NCBI GenBank assembly: GCA_018069525.1 | Contig: JAGPUQ010000008.1 | Coordinates: 186,001 to 250,000, forward strand | Length of the DNA: 64,000 nucleotides | Origin: Porticoccaceae bacterium | GTDB lineage: Bacteria; Pseudomonadota; Gammaproteobacteria; Pseudomonadales; Porticoccaceae | Direction: 5' to 3' | Part shown: positions 1 to 9,900 of the stretch, in pieces | Layout of the letters: each line of letters begins with the position of its first letter | Position numbering within the stretch: the stretch's first letter is position 1 | The notes under the pieces: generated by a model | Database searches by the model: none | Told to the model about the DNA's origin: nothing | Seen by the model: only the letters and a program-made list of their open reading frames with translations | Translations under genes and position numbers: made by a program

Positions 1-140
1 AATGTGCAGCTAAAGGAGTATTAGCTTTGGCGCGACTATTTTAGTAAAACCATGACGAGCCGGTCGAAGATGTGTCGTCTCATGGGCAAGCCAATTTGAT
101 ATCATGCTCGACCTGACAAGGCATGAGTGTGGAGAGGTCA

Positions 141-746
141 ATGCAAGCTAAAGGTAGGCTGTTACTGGTGCGCCATGGCCAGACGGCAGCTAATGTGGAT
201 AAGGTCTGGCATGGCCATACCGATACGCAGTTGAACCCTACGGGTCAGCAGCAAACGGTAAAGCTGGGAGAGTACTTTCACAACTATATGCCGGAAATCC
301 ACGCCATTTACTCCAGTCCCTTAGAGCGCGCCAGACACACCGCCGAGCAGATTGCCGGAGCGGGCGGCCATAGCATCAATATTGATCCGCGTTTGGTGGA
401 GTTCGGTATTGGTGAGTGGGAGGGCCGAAGTTTTGATGATCTTAAAAATGAGACGGATTTCGTGGATCGAATGATGACCGACGAGCATCATCGCGCACCG
501 GGCGGTGAAACTCGCTACGAGGTAACGCAGCGGTTTTTAACGGCGGTTGAGGGTTTCTGGCACAGTCATAGCAATGAAAATGTAGTGGTGGTCGCCCACG
601 GTTTGGCTATTGCGTTTACGCTGTCGCATCTGATAGAAAACGATACCGCTAAGTGGCAGGACTACCTGGTGAGCAATACCGGGGTGACTGAGGTTTGTTT
701 GAATCAGAAAGAAATTATTAGCCTTGGTCGCACGGATCATCTGTAA
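141..746 (+). CDS. Histidine phosphatase family protein (phosphoglycerate mutase-like)
   Basis: A 201-aa cytoplasmic protein of the histidine phosphatase superfamily. The N-terminal strand carries the LVRHGQT signature whose His is phosphorylated during catalysis. The second conserved His lies in VVVAHGLAI near residue 155, and SSPLERARHTAE is the usual conserved helix. The substrate cannot be read from sequence; relatives include alpha-ribazole phosphatase (CobC), broad-specificity phosphatases and PGM-like proteins. No cobalamin genes are nearby. An ATG at 123 is in frame, but the ATG at 141 has GGAG six bases upstream and is preferred. The gene stands alone before the FKBP gene. Confidence 0.85.
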   Translation: MQAKGRLLLVRHGQTAANVDKVWHGHTDTQLNPTGQQQTVKLGEYFHNYMPEIHAIYSSPLERARHTAEQIAGAGGHSINIDPRLVEFGIGEWEGRSFDDLKNETDFVDRMMTDEHHRAPGGETRYEVTQRFLTAVEGFWHSHSNENVVVVAHGLAIAFTLSHLIENDTAKWQDYLVSNTGVTEVCLNQKEIISLGRTDHL

Positions 747-830
747 CGAAATTATTTTATTTATTATTATTTCCGGCTTGAGATAAAGGTGCTTTTTCGC
801 TGAATCTTATCCCCGAAGTGGAGCTTTTGC

Positions 831-1313
831 ATGAAAATTGAAAACGACAAAGTGGTCACCTTTTATTATTCGTTAAAGGATGACGCGGGTGAAACGCTCG
901 AAAACCTACGGGAGGGCGACCCTAAAGCGTATTTGCATGGCCGTCGCAATATGATGCCGGCGCTGGAAAAAGAATTTTCTGGCCGCGAAGCGGGCGATAC
1001 CTTTGTGGCAACGCTTGCGCCGGAACAAGCCTACGGCATGCGTAGGGAAGTAGATGTGGTTCGCGTACCGGTGAAGCACTTGCTCACCAAAGGTAAATTG
1101 AAACCCGGCATGGTGGTAAGTATTAATTCCCACGATGGTGCACAGCAGGCCACAGTGGTTAAGGTCGGAAAATTTAATGTGGATGTAGACAGTAATCATC
1201 CATTGGCGGGAAAAACTCTGACCTTTGATGTGGAGATTGTCGAGGTGCGCGATGCTTCGGCCGAAGAATTAAGTCACGGGCATTCCCATGGCGCTGGAGG
1301 GCATCAGCATTAA
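831..1313 (+). CDS. FKBP-type peptidyl-prolyl cis-trans isomerase, SlyD-like
   Basis: A 160-aa SlyD-type prolyl isomerase and chaperone. The N-terminus (KVVTFYYSLKDDAGE) and the flap-domain insertion around residues 70-125 follow the SlyD layout. The last ~12 residues form a short His-rich tail (HGHSHGAGGHQH) like the metal-binding tail of SlyD, but much shorter than in E. coli. It acts on proline-limited folding in the cytosol; the tail may bind nickel or another metal. GGAG sits nine bases upstream of the ATG. ppnP follows 42 bp downstream, so the two may be co-transcribed. Confidence 0.9.
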   Translation: MKIENDKVVTFYYSLKDDAGETLENLREGDPKAYLHGRRNMMPALEKEFSGREAGDTFVATLAPEQAYGMRREVDVVRVPVKHLLTKGKLKPGMVVSINSHDGAQQATVVKVGKFNVDVDSNHPLAGKTLTFDVEIVEVRDASAEELSHGHSHGAGGHQH

Positions 1314-1355
1314 GAACAGAGCGTAAATCTACAAAGTATTTAGCGAGACAGTAAG

Positions 1356-1637
1356 ATGTTAGACGTGAATGAGTATTTTGATGGCAAGGTAAAGTCGATT
1401 GGTTTTCAAGCCGAGACTCTTCCTGCCACAGTAGGCGTGATGGCCCCGGGGAATTACACCTTTGGCACCAGTGAGCACGAAACTATGACGGTGGTGAGTG
1501 GCGCGCTGACTGTAAAATTACCAGATCAGGACGACTGGCAAACCTTTAATGCCGGTGAGGTATTTAAAGTAGAAGCCAAACAAAGTTTTGAGCTGCAAGT
1601 GGCCGTCTTCACGGCGTACTTGTGTGTTTATGGTTGA
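1356..1637 (+). CDS. ppnP: Pyrimidine/purine nucleoside phosphorylase PpnP
   Basis: A 93-aa single-domain cupin of the PpnP (YaiE, DUF1255) family, which catalyses phosphorolysis of diverse nucleosides to free base and ribose-1-phosphate. Family hallmarks are the N-terminal [13 protein letters not shown], the central [13 protein letters not shown] and the C-terminal TAYLCVYG. The length is typical. A strong hairpin 114 bp downstream separates it from the convergent TonB receptor gene. A decayed copy of the 3' half of this gene lies at about 4565-4684, beyond the receptor locus. Confidence 0.93.
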   Translation: MLDVNEYFDGKVKSIGFQAETLPATVGVMAPGNYTFGTSEHETMTVVSGALTVKLPDQDDWQTFNAGEVFKVEAKQSFELQVAVFTAYLCVYG

Positions 1638-1750
1638 GAGTTTGGAATTAGGCTTGAACCGGAATTTATGTTTGGTCTGGTACTTAAGACGGGTTCCAAT
1701 CGTCACACCTAGCAGGGATCAATCACGTTTTCTGTCATAACTGAATTAGG

Positions 1751-1783
1751 TTTACCGAGCGCACGTACTGTGCGCTCGGTAAA
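1751..1783. terminator. Bidirectional hairpin terminator between ppnP and TonB receptor
   Basis: A perfect 14-bp inverted repeat (arms 1751-1764 and 1770-1783, GC-rich core CCGAGCGCAC) with a five-base loop. The arm ends give TTTA/TAAA tails on each strand. It lies between two convergent genes, so it probably ends both transcripts. Confidence 0.8.
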
Positions 1784-1812
1784 CAGTGCCGCTAGGAAAA
1801 CTTGCAGTTAAT

Positions 1813-3921
1813 CTAAAAACTTAGTCGCAGCCCCGCTTCAAGGGTGCGTCCGGGTGCCGGGGCAAAGTCTTTAATAAACGATGTGTGGTGTCGTTGCTCA
1901 TCGTCAGTGAGATTGCGGCCAACAATAAAGAGGCTGACCTGCGAATTGTTGAACTGCATATCAAGGCTAATATGGGCGCGCAGATCATTGTAGGCCGATG
2001 TGGGTAGTTCGGAATCGGCGATATTGTCCTGTTCAAGTGTGCGCACATAATTGATATCGGCACTTAGGGTATTGCTGGCCAGATACCAGCGACTGCCTAT
2101 GCCCAGACCCCAACGGGTTGCGGGAATGCGGGGGATATTGTCGTTGCCAGGGATGTCTAGCTCGGCTGATAAGGTGTCAAACATGGCATTAATACTCAGT
2201 TCGCCACTATCCCATTCTTTAATCAGTGCGCTGGCCTGTGCCTCAAGGCCAACAAAAGTGGCGTCACTTTGGCGGTATTGAAAGGCCGGCAGCTGGTCTA
2301 TTTCTTGCCCGGTATGGGCTGCATAAATGTAATCCTTGAAGGCAATGTGGTAAATGCTGGTTTCAAATTGGTAGTTGGCTGTGCTGTATTGCAGTGTGCC
2401 CGACAAACCCAAGGCCCGTTCTTCGTCCAGCTTGGCATTGCCCTGTTCGTAGCTCTGGGTGGTCAGGTGCGGGCCGTTTGAAAAAAGCTCTTCTGCGGTG
2501 GGTGCGCGTGAAGAAAAATCGCCATGCAGGCTGGCAGACCAGTTAAGGGATAGTGGAATAACGGCACCCAGGGCGGTGCTGAAAGCATTGTGCCTGCTGT
2601 CGTGCTGGTCGTTGCCACTGGGTTTGTGGGTGAGGGTTTCGATGCGCAGGCCTGTTTCTATATCGAAATTATCAAAGGGCTTTTCGGCTACCCAAAATAA
2701 ACCGGCTGAACGGGTTTTTACCGGTGCAATAAAGGCCTCTTCGCCTATTGCGCCAAAGTCTCGGTCGTTATATTGCAGGCCAATTGCACCCTGCCAGCCG
2801 ATAATTTCTTCGTGCTTGATTTCTATCCTCGCCTCCAGAGCATCGTTGTCAAAGCGCGTACCGGCTTCTCCCGATGCTTCAAATTCTGTGTGTTCATAGT
2901 TGTTAGCGCCGAGGCGAAAATTAAGATTGGAAAACCCGGTAAAAGGGTTTTCCAAACCGGCTTCTATATCAAGGCGCGTTTGCTTCATCTCTAACCACGG
3001 CGTTGTGCCATCGGTGCCGTGTTCACCGGGCAGGCCATATAAAGCGTCAAGGCGACTGATGGCCAGGCCGACGAAGCCCCTGTCTTTAATATAGGAAAAC
3101 CCGACGCCACCGCCTTTGAGATCAAGATGACTGCCGGGGAGCTCGCCTTTTGCTGGGGGCGCAGTTGTCCCTGTGGCGGCTGTTGCCCGTAAAGCGGAGG
3201 ACTCGGCTAGCGAGGGGATTTCATAATTGTCAGCATCTCGTCGAAAGCCGTCGATATGCCAGGCAATACTGCCTCCGCCACCGTTGAGCTTCAGAGCATT
3301 GACCTTTTGCTGGGCATTGTTACTGGCGCGCGTTTCAAATGCCCCTGATAGGTTCTTGTCAGGCACAGCATTGGGAATACGTCCGGTACGGATATTAACA
3401 ACGCCACCGATCGCCCCCGACCCATAGAGTAAGGTGCTTGGGCCTTTGAGTACCTCTATGCCTTCGGCAATAAAGGGCTCGATGGTGGTGGCGTGGTCGG
3501 CACTGCTCGTTGAAACGTCGAGTGTATCGATACGATCTTGCGTCACTTTTACACGGGGGCCGCTGAGGCCATGAATGACCGGGCGGCTTGCAGCTACGCC
3601 GAAAGATGACTGGTGTATGCCGGGTTCACTGGCCAGTGTTGCGCCAATCGAACCCTGTTTTTTGCGCGCCAGCTCTTCGTCCTTAAGGGAGATTGAAGCT
3701 TGCGCTAATTTTTTCGAAGAAAGAGGGTGGCTTGCAAATATTTGCACCTCTTCGATTATATCGGCCCTTTCTGAATCAGGCTTTGAGTGGAGCTTTAAGT
3801 TGAGCGTTGATTCGATCTTTGAAGCGTATGAGTTTTGAGAAGGTGGCTCGCTTTGGCTATCAGCATAAATAACGGTACTAATGAGCAATGTAGTGATGAC
3901 AGTAAATTTGTGAATAAACAT
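1813..3921 (-). CDS. TonB-dependent outer-membrane receptor (ZnuD-like)
   Basis: A ~702-aa outer-membrane gated channel. After a signal peptide (MFIHKFTVITTLLISTVIYA) come a TonB-box-like stretch (IIEEVQIFA), a plug domain (residues ~70-180; EGIEVLKGPSTLLYGSGAIGG is the classic plug motif) and a beta-barrel ending in an aromatic residue (LRLSF). The reading frame extends upstream to 4026, but the ATG at 3921 directly precedes the signal peptide and is preferred. Overall it resembles ZnuD-type zinc receptors; the substrate is inferred, not shown. The small secreted protein gene at 4062-4352 lies upstream on the same strand. The receptor locus sits between intact ppnP and a ppnP remnant, suggesting insertion or rearrangement. 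Confidence 0.88.
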   Translation of the reverse strand: MFIHKFTVITTLLISTVIYADSQSEPPSQNSYASKIESTLNLKLHSKPDSERADIIEEVQIFASHPLSSKKLAQASISLKDEELARKKQGSIGATLASEPGIHQSSFGVAASRPVIHGLSGPRVKVTQDRIDTLDVSTSSADHATTIEPFIAEGIEVLKGPSTLLYGSGAIGGVVNIRTGRIPNAVPDKNLSGAFETRASNNAQQKVNALKLNGGGGSIAWHIDGFRRDADNYEIPSLAESSALRATAATGTTAPPAKGELPGSHLDLKGGGVGFSYIKDRGFVGLAISRLDALYGLPGEHGTDGTTPWLEMKQTRLDIEAGLENPFTGFSNLNFRLGANNYEHTEFEASGEAGTRFDNDALEARIEIKHEEIIGWQGAIGLQYNDRDFGAIGEEAFIAPVKTRSAGLFWVAEKPFDNFDIETGLRIETLTHKPSGNDQHDSRHNAFSTALGAVIPLSLNWSASLHGDFSSRAPTAEELFSNGPHLTTQSYEQGNAKLDEERALGLSGTLQYSTANYQFETSIYHIAFKDYIYAAHTGQEIDQLPAFQYRQSDATFVGLEAQASALIKEWDSGELSINAMFDTLSAELDIPGNDNIPRIPATRWGLGIGSRWYLASNTLSADINYVRTLEQDNIADSELPTSAYNDLRAHISLDMQFNNSQVSLFIVGRNLTDDEQRHHTSFIKDFAPAPGRTLEAGLRLSF

Positions 3922-4061
3922 GGTGTTACCCCAGAAAGGCAATACAGCGCTGGCACTGTAGGGCAGGCTGTATAGCGCAGAATAAAAACACGGCGGCTCT
4001 GTGCGTGGGGGTTTACTCCTACACACATGCCGGGGAAAAGTAGCGAAAATGCTGCTAAAAG

Positions 4062-4352
4062 TTAGAAAAGCGTGACAGTAGGGGGTGCGCGTGGGGAATG
4101 GGGTCGAAAATCTTGAGGCGTAGGACTAGGTGTATAGCCCGAGTATGTCTGGGCATGGCTAACTGTAATAGCTGGCCAGATAAGAGTGTGTCTGACATCG
4201 ACAAGCTCAAGTAAATTGGGTTGTAAATACAGGGAGCACTTGACCCCAGCATGGTCGTGGGGGCCTGAGCCGTACTCAATATCGTGCGCCGCAAACAGTG
4301 CCTGAGCGCACAGTAGGGTCAAGATGAGGACTAAGGTTTTTGTCTGGGGCAT
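4062..4352 (-). CDS. Small secreted protein upstream of TonB receptor
   Basis: A 96-aa protein with a clear Sec signal peptide (TLVLILTLLCAQALFA|AHD) and a mature N-terminus rich in potential metal ligands (HDIEYGSGPHDHAG, then one Cys). The C-terminal half is proline-rich and unrecognised. Small His-containing exported proteins are often encoded beside zinc- or copper-responsive TonB receptors, and this gene lies ~140 bp upstream of such a receptor in the same direction, so a role in metal binding or delivery is plausible. No specific family is claimed. Confidence 0.6.
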   Translation of the reverse strand: MPQTKTLVLILTLLCAQALFAAHDIEYGSGPHDHAGVKCSLYLQPNLLELVDVRHTLIWPAITVSHAQTYSGYTPSPTPQDFRPHSPRAPPTVTLF

Positions 4353-4564
4353 GTTCAGGCTTGGTTGTGACTTGACTAGATTTGTGTGCCGTAACCGTCG
4401 CGGATAGATCTTGCGATCATCCTAAGTGTAATGTTATTAGATTGCAATTTTGAGGTAAAGCTAAATTGGGATTTCCCTCGGGTCTGAGTCTTGAGTAAAG
4501 GATGTTTGCGTTAGATGTGTTTGGTCAGGCTAGGGGAGTTCGGTGCGGATGCCCCTGGGAAAAA
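4353..4564. promoter_or_regulatory. Intergenic region with possible Zur-like half-site
   Basis: This is the upstream region of the minus-strand secreted-protein/TonB-receptor pair. Around 4427-4450 the sequence GTGTAATGTTAT is followed by ATTGCAATTT. The left part resembles a gammaproteobacterial Zur half-site (AATGTTAT), but the right half is poorly palindromic. This is a weak suggestion of zinc control. Nothing else is recognisable in the gap until the ppnP remnant. Confidence 0.2.
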
Positions 4565-4684
4565 GGATGGAGTAAATAACTGACAGGACGATTGGCAACG
4601 TTTAAGGCAGGTGATGTATTTCAAATCGAAGCTAAGTTTTAAGTTGCCATTGCCACCGAGTATTTATGTGTTTATGGTTGAGAG
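4565..4684 (+). pseudogene. Decayed 3' fragment of a second ppnP copy
   Basis: About 120 bp align with the 3' half of the intact ppnP. Matching blocks include GA(C/T)TGGCAA, GGTGA.GTATTT.AA and GAAGC.AA, and the last 18 bases (TGTGTTTATGGTTGAGAG) are identical to the end of ppnP. The fragment has small deletions, a frame change and an internal TAA, and no 5' half, so it is not functional. It lies just upstream of glpE. Confidence 0.8.
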
Positions 4685-4773
4685 GCTGCAATTAAAAATC
4701 AAAGGTTAATCATTCGATAAGTAACGTATTGTTTGAATGTCTAACATTTTAAAATTATTTTTTAAGGATGAGC

Positions 4774-5073
4774 ATGTCTTTTAAACGTCTTTCGGTTAGT
4801 GAGCTTAAGCAGCGCTTAGTCGATGCCCCAGTAGCCATGGTGGATATTCGCGACGACGCTGCTTTCGGTGCAGGCCATATCGAAGGTTCGGTGCCATTAA
4901 ATAATTCCAATGCGGCCGAATTTGTTGAACAGGCCGACAAAGCCGCAACCTTGGTGGTGGTGTGTTATCACGGTCACTCCAGTCAGGACGCAGCGGCGTT
5001 TCTGGCGACGCAGGGTTTTTCTGATGTCTACAGCCTCGACGGTGGTTATACTGCCTGGGCTGCAGGCAGTTAA
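4774..5073 (+). CDS. glpE: Thiosulfate sulfurtransferase GlpE
   Basis: A 99-aa single-domain rhodanese. The active-site loop CYHGHSSQ contains the persulfide-forming Cys, and VYSLDGGYTAW is the GlpE C-terminal motif. It transfers sulfur from thiosulfate to cyanide or to dithiol acceptors such as thioredoxin, in the cytosol. Two in-frame ATGs exist (4768 and 4774); AAGG ends immediately before the first and six bases before the second, favouring 4774. It is followed 30 bp later by an AhpD-like gene on the same strand. Confidence 0.92.
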   Translation: MSFKRLSVSELKQRLVDAPVAMVDIRDDAAFGAGHIEGSVPLNNSNAAEFVEQADKAATLVVVCYHGHSSQDAAAFLATQGFSDVYSLDGGYTAWAAGS

Positions 5074-5103
5074 TCGCTCAATTCCACTAATAGGCCAGGC
5101 CTT

Positions 5104-5673
5104 ATGTCTAATATTCCAGTTAGTCGTTTCCCCATTCCAGATCTCGATGAGTTACCGGAGGATCTTCGCGCTGCCGTATTAGCAGTACAGGAAAAAACCG
5201 GTTTTATCCCCAATGTATTTTTAGCCCTGGCCCATCGCCCCGACGAGTGCCGAGCGTTTTTCGCTATGCACGATGCCTTAATGCTACGCAAAGGCAATCT
5301 CACCAAGGCCGAAAAAGAAATGATCGTAGTTACGGTGAGTGGCGGTAACGAGTGTCATTATTGCGTGGTTGCCCACGGCGCAATTTTGCGGATTGTGGCG
5401 AAAAATTCTTTGCTCGCCGATCAGTTGGCGATTAATTATCGCAAGGCCGATATCACCGAGCGTCAGCGCGTGATGCTGGATTTTGCTGTTAAAGTCAGCA
5501 AGGAATCTTCCAGGGTGGGAGACAGTGATTTCGAATTACTGAAACAACATGACTTTGACGAAGAAGATATTTGGGATATCGGTGCAATCAGTGCGTTTTT
5601 CTGTTTGTCGAATCGCATGGCTAATTTGCTGAGTATGCGCCCCAACGATGAATTCTATTCGATGGGCAGATAA
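5104..5673 (+). CDS. Peroxidase-related enzyme (AhpD/carboxymuconolactone decarboxylase-like)
   Basis: A 189-aa protein with the AhpD-type core ECHYCVVAHG, in which the CxxC pair and downstream His form the redox relay of alkylhydroperoxidase-like proteins. The length and the N-terminal region (LPEDLRAAVLAVQEKTGFIPNVFLALAHRP) fit the 'uncharacterised peroxidase-related enzyme' family rather than AhpD itself. It probably reduces peroxides or acts in thiol redox. It sits in a short plus-strand run with glpE and a GNAT gene. Confidence 0.85.
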   Translation: MSNIPVSRFPIPDLDELPEDLRAAVLAVQEKTGFIPNVFLALAHRPDECRAFFAMHDALMLRKGNLTKAEKEMIVVTVSGGNECHYCVVAHGAILRIVAKNSLLADQLAINYRKADITERQRVMLDFAVKVSKESSRVGDSDFELLKQHDFDEEDIWDIGAISAFFCLSNRMANLLSMRPNDEFYSMGR

Positions 5674-5709
5674 TGTTGTGGTCGCGAGTGTGATGAAGAG
5701 ATCAATGTT

Positions 5710-5967
5710 ATGAATACATCAGGTATAGACGCGCAGCATCAGCCAGAGCGGCAGCGCTTTATTGCGATTGTTGATGGTCACGAAGCCGTTGCCGATTATC
5801 GCGTATCGGGCGTGGTGGTCGATTTTAATCACACCTACGTGCCGGAAGCTTTGCGTGGCCAGGGTGTCGCCGCACAGTTGGTGGCTGCGGCTTTGGCATG
5901 GGCAAGATCGAAACACTATAAAATCGAAGCCAGTTGCGGATATGTGCAGCGGTTTTTAGATACTTAA
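5710..5967 (+). CDS. Small GNAT-family N-acetyltransferase (YjdJ-like)
   Basis: An 85-aa minimal GNAT domain. HTYVPEALRGQGVAAQLVAAAL is the acetyl-CoA pyrophosphate-binding motif A (here R-G-Q-G-V-A), and the C-terminal segment (YKIEASCGYVQRFL) is typical of the short YjdJ-type family. The substrate is unknown. It lies 37 bp after the AhpD-like gene and may be in the same transcript. Confidence 0.85.
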   Translation: MNTSGIDAQHQPERQRFIAIVDGHEAVADYRVSGVVVDFNHTYVPEALRGQGVAAQLVAAALAWARSKHYKIEASCGYVQRFLDT

Positions 5968-5993
5968 CTTACCTAAAAAATAATTCAATCGAA

Positions 5994-6698
5994 CTACTCC
6001 TTAATAAAATCTAGTAGCCATTGCCCAACGTATTGGTGGTGGGTGGTTTGTGCCAGTGATTCGAGCGCTGCGCGGTAGCGCGCTTCCCCAATCTGCTCGC
6101 GACGACGCCCGATAAGTCGTCGAAAATATTCCGGGGTAAATTCCGGATGTCCCTGAAAGGTCAATACCGTGTTTCCCAAAGCCATGGCGGCATTGGGACA
6201 GAAGTCACTACCTGCCAGGCGGGTAGCTCCGGGAGGTAAAGTGACGACCTGATCTCGATGGCTGTGAATCAATTGCAGGGTGCCAGGCCTTGAGTCGTGT
6301 TGATGGTCAAGATTTGGAATTTGAGTGGCTAGCACCCCGACACCCCAACCCCGTGCACTTTCTTCCGCGTAGCCGCCCAGGCTATGGGCAATAATTTGAT
6401 GCCCGAAACAGATACCCGTTAATTTCGCATCGCGCTGATAAAAGTCGACGATCCATTTTTGTAGCGGGGCCATCCACGGCAGCGAGTCATACACACCGGC
6501 TTTAGAGCCAGTAATCAGATAGGCATCGCATTCGTCGGGGTGCTGGGGTAGCTCGCCTTGTTGCACCTGGTAGTAGCGATATTCAAGTTCTCCACTAAGC
6601 TCATCGAAAAACTGAGCGAACATTTGCCCGTAAGAGCCGTAGTCGTCGAGTAAATCGTCGTACAAGATATCGGTTTCGAGTAATCCAAGCGTGGTCAT
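5994..6698 (-). CDS. Class-I glutamine amidotransferase domain protein
   Basis: A 234-aa stand-alone GATase-1 protein. The nucleophile elbow is GICFGHQ (Cys ~97) and a C-terminal GHPEF provides the catalytic His. The N-terminal region (YDDLLDDYGSYGQMFAQFF, DAYLITGSKAGVYD) matches the GMP-synthase-like GATase subgroup often annotated as gamma-glutamyl hydrolase or amidotransferase. The acceptor substrate is not predictable. It is convergent with the preceding GNAT gene. Confidence 0.85.
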   Translation of the reverse strand: MTTLGLLETDILYDDLLDDYGSYGQMFAQFFDELSGELEYRYYQVQQGELPQHPDECDAYLITGSKAGVYDSLPWMAPLQKWIVDFYQRDAKLTGICFGHQIIAHSLGGYAEESARGWGVGVLATQIPNLDHQHDSRPGTLQLIHSHRDQVVTLPPGATRLAGSDFCPNAAMALGNTVLTFQGHPEFTPEYFRRLIGRRREQIGEARYRAALESLAQTTHHQYVGQWLLDFIKE

Positions 6699-6711
6699 AG
6701 TGGCGGAGCGC

Positions 6712-6759
6712 TCTAATGGCAGGGAAGTCTAATGGCAGAGAAGTCTAATAGCAGAGAAG
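6712..6759. repeat. Tandem repeat, 3 x 16 bp
   Basis: Three head-to-tail copies of TCTAATGGCAGAGAAG with one or two substitutions, then a partial fourth. They lie just upstream of the minus-strand amidotransferase start. The array is non-coding. Confidence 0.85.
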
Positions 6760-6957
6760 TCTAAGGGTTTGGATGCTGGTTAAGCTTATCTTAGTTAGCA
6801 TTATCGAAGTGAAGGCGCAGGGGTCTGAATATAAACCCCTTGAAAGCTGACTAAATGTATCCAAGACTGGTAAAATAACCGGCTTTTTATCACTGCGTAT
6901 ACCCCATTACCACTGCATATATCTCATTAATAGACACTTTAAGTAGGAACCTCTCCT

Positions 6958-9900
6958 TTGTCATCTTCCGAATTTAGTTCCGGCCAGCGCTGGGTAAGTA
7001 CCACCGAACCGGCCCTGGGGCTTGGGGTGGTCATTGAGTTAACTCGCCGTCAGGTCGAAATGCGTTTTCCTGCAGCGAGTGAAACCCGGATCTACGCGAC
7101 CGACAACGCGCCATTGGCGCGGGTGATTTACCCGAGCGGTGAACGTATCGCCACCGCAGATGGTGAGGAAATTACGGTCAGTGAAACTCGCGAGCAGAAT
7201 GGTTGCGTGATTTATATGGGGCTCGACGAAGCGGGTACGGAACTCGCCTTTCACGAAATGGAGCTGGATAGCTTTGTCCATTTCAGTCAGCCCCGCGACC
7301 GCCTGCTGACCGGCTCCATCGATAAACCCAACCGCTATCGCTTGCGACTGGAAACCCTCGAACACCTACATCGCCAGCGCCAGTCTTCGGCCTTTGGCTT
7401 ACAGGGCGGGCGCGTGCAATTGTTGCCGCACCAGTTGTATATCGCCAGTCAGGTGGGTAATCGCCATGCGCCTCGTGTACTACTGGCGGACGAAGTGGGC
7501 CTGGGTAAAACCATTGAAGCCGGACTGATTGCCCATCAGCAATTGTTCAGCGGGCGCGCCCAGCGGATATTGTTGGTGGTGCCAGAATCCCTGGTGCATC
7601 AGTGGTTGGTAGAAATGCTGCGGCGCTTTAATTTGCATTTTTCCATTCTCGATGCCGCCCGTTGTGAAGCCCTGGAAGAGCCGGACGAGGTTGATGAATT
7701 AGCAGGCGACGAATTAGCGGATGATTTCGACGACGTTGTAGAAGATGAAGGCGTAGAAGACGGTGATTCTGATGTCGAGGAAGGGGAAGACGTATTCGCC
7801 GGCATGGACATTCAAATAGAGACAGACACAGATACAAACAACGACACAGGCGCCGACACCGCCACCGGAGCTATCAACCCCTTCGAAGCCGCCCAGTTGG
7901 TTTTGTGCAGTCTGGATTTTTTAAGCGACAACCCCAAGCGTCATCGGCAAGCCCTTGCCGCAGGTTGGGATTTAATGGTAGTGGATGAAGCCCATCACCT
8001 GGCCTGGGATGAGAATGAAGGCAGCGCCGAATATCGCGCGGTGGAAGCGCTGGCACGGCAAACCCGAGGTTTGTTGTTGTTAACCGCAACCCCCGAGCAA
8101 CTGGGCATGGCCGGGCATTTTGCTCGTCTGCGCTTACTCGACCCCGATCGTTATTACAGTTTGCAGGCCTTCCGCGAAGAAGAAAGCGGGTATCAGGCGG
8201 TGAATCAGGTGGTGCAAAGTTTGTTGGCGGAAGATGCGCTGCAACAATTTAATAGCGATCCGGCATTGGTCGCGGGCGTCGCGGATTATTTGGGCGAAGA
8301 TGCCGTAGCCGCTTTACGCCTTGCGCTAAGCGATGATGACGCGGAAGCTTTCGCTGTCGCCAGCGCTGAAGTTGTCGCTAGTCTGCTCGATCGCCACGGC
8401 ACCGGCCGCGTATTATTTCGTAATACCCGGCAGGGCATCGCTGGATTTCCAGAGCGTCACTTACACACCTACCCCTTGCCAGCTCCGGCGGCGGCACTAA
8501 AGTTTGCTGCGGATATACCGGTAGAAAACCTTCTGCAAGCAGAGCAATTACTCGGTGATAGCTGGCTGGACGACGACCCCAGAGTGCCCTGGTTAGTGGA
8601 GTGGTTAGAGCAGCATAAAGAGGAAAAAGCCTTGTTAATTTGTGCCCGAGCCGCTACTGCGCGGCAACTGGAAGAGCATTTGCGTTTGCGTGAAGGTTTG
8701 CGCACCGCCGTATTCCACGAGGGGATGAATTTGCTGGAGCGGGATCGCGCCGCCGCGTATTTTGCCGACGAGCGCAACAGTGCCCAGGTATTAATCTGCT
8801 CGGAGATCGGCAGTGAAGGCCGCAATTTTCAGTTTGCCCACCACTTAGTATTGTTTGACCTGCCATTAAATCCAGATTTATTGGAACAGCGTATTGGTCG
8901 CCTCGACCGCATTGGGCAGCGAGCTAGCGTGGAGCTGCACGCTCCCTACTACGAGGGCAGCGCTCAGGCAGTGATGCTCGACTGGTATCACCGGGGGCTT
9001 AATGCTTTTGAAGAGGTATGTCCGGCAGGTTCCGCCGTTGCCGAGCAAGTTGCGGAAGAGTTAAGTGATTGTTTGCATCAACCCAGTGATACAAAAGCTA
9101 TTGAGAAAGTCATTGCTCACACCCAGGGTTTAATCGCGGAAGCTCGCCGAACCCTGGAAGCGGGTCGGGACAAATTAGTCGAGCTGAATTCTTGTAATGT
9201 CGATGTTGCCGCAGAGTTGGTTGCAGACATTGCGGACAGCAGCCTGGGCGGCGAGTTGGCCACCTACATAACCCAGGTATTCGACGAATATGGTGTGGAG
9301 CACGGCGAGCACAGCGCTAACACCATTATTGCGGAGCCGGGGCAGCACATGCATGGCCATAGTTTTCCAGGCTTGCCGGAAGATGGTATGACCGCCACGT
9401 TTTCACGCAGCAAAGCGCTGACCCGCGACGATCTGCACTTCTTCACCTGGGAGCATCCCCTGGTCGCAGGCGCCATGGATCAAATCGCCAATACCGACTT
9501 TGGCAGCGCCACGGTGTGTAGTATCAAATTGCCGCCCCTAAAGCCGGGTACCTTAATACTCGAAGCCATGTTTGTGCCGGTACTCGCCGCCCCCGCAGAA
9601 TTGCGTTTACAACGCTACTTGCCCGAAGCCTTGGTGCGACTGGTGACCGATAGCAACGGCAATGAACTCACCGGCATTGTGACCAAACTTCACCTGGATA
9701 AATTGGGTAAACGAGTGCCGTCGACCACGGCGCGAGAAATCGTTAAGTATGCTCGCGAGCCCATTCTCGAACTCACCGCCCGGGTGGAAAATTTATCGAA
9801 GCCCCTGTTGGGTGGCATTATCGAACAGGCGCGCGCCAATATGTTGGCCGAGCAGAACGGTGAACTCGAACGGCTGGAAGCCCTGGCGCAGGTTAATCCC

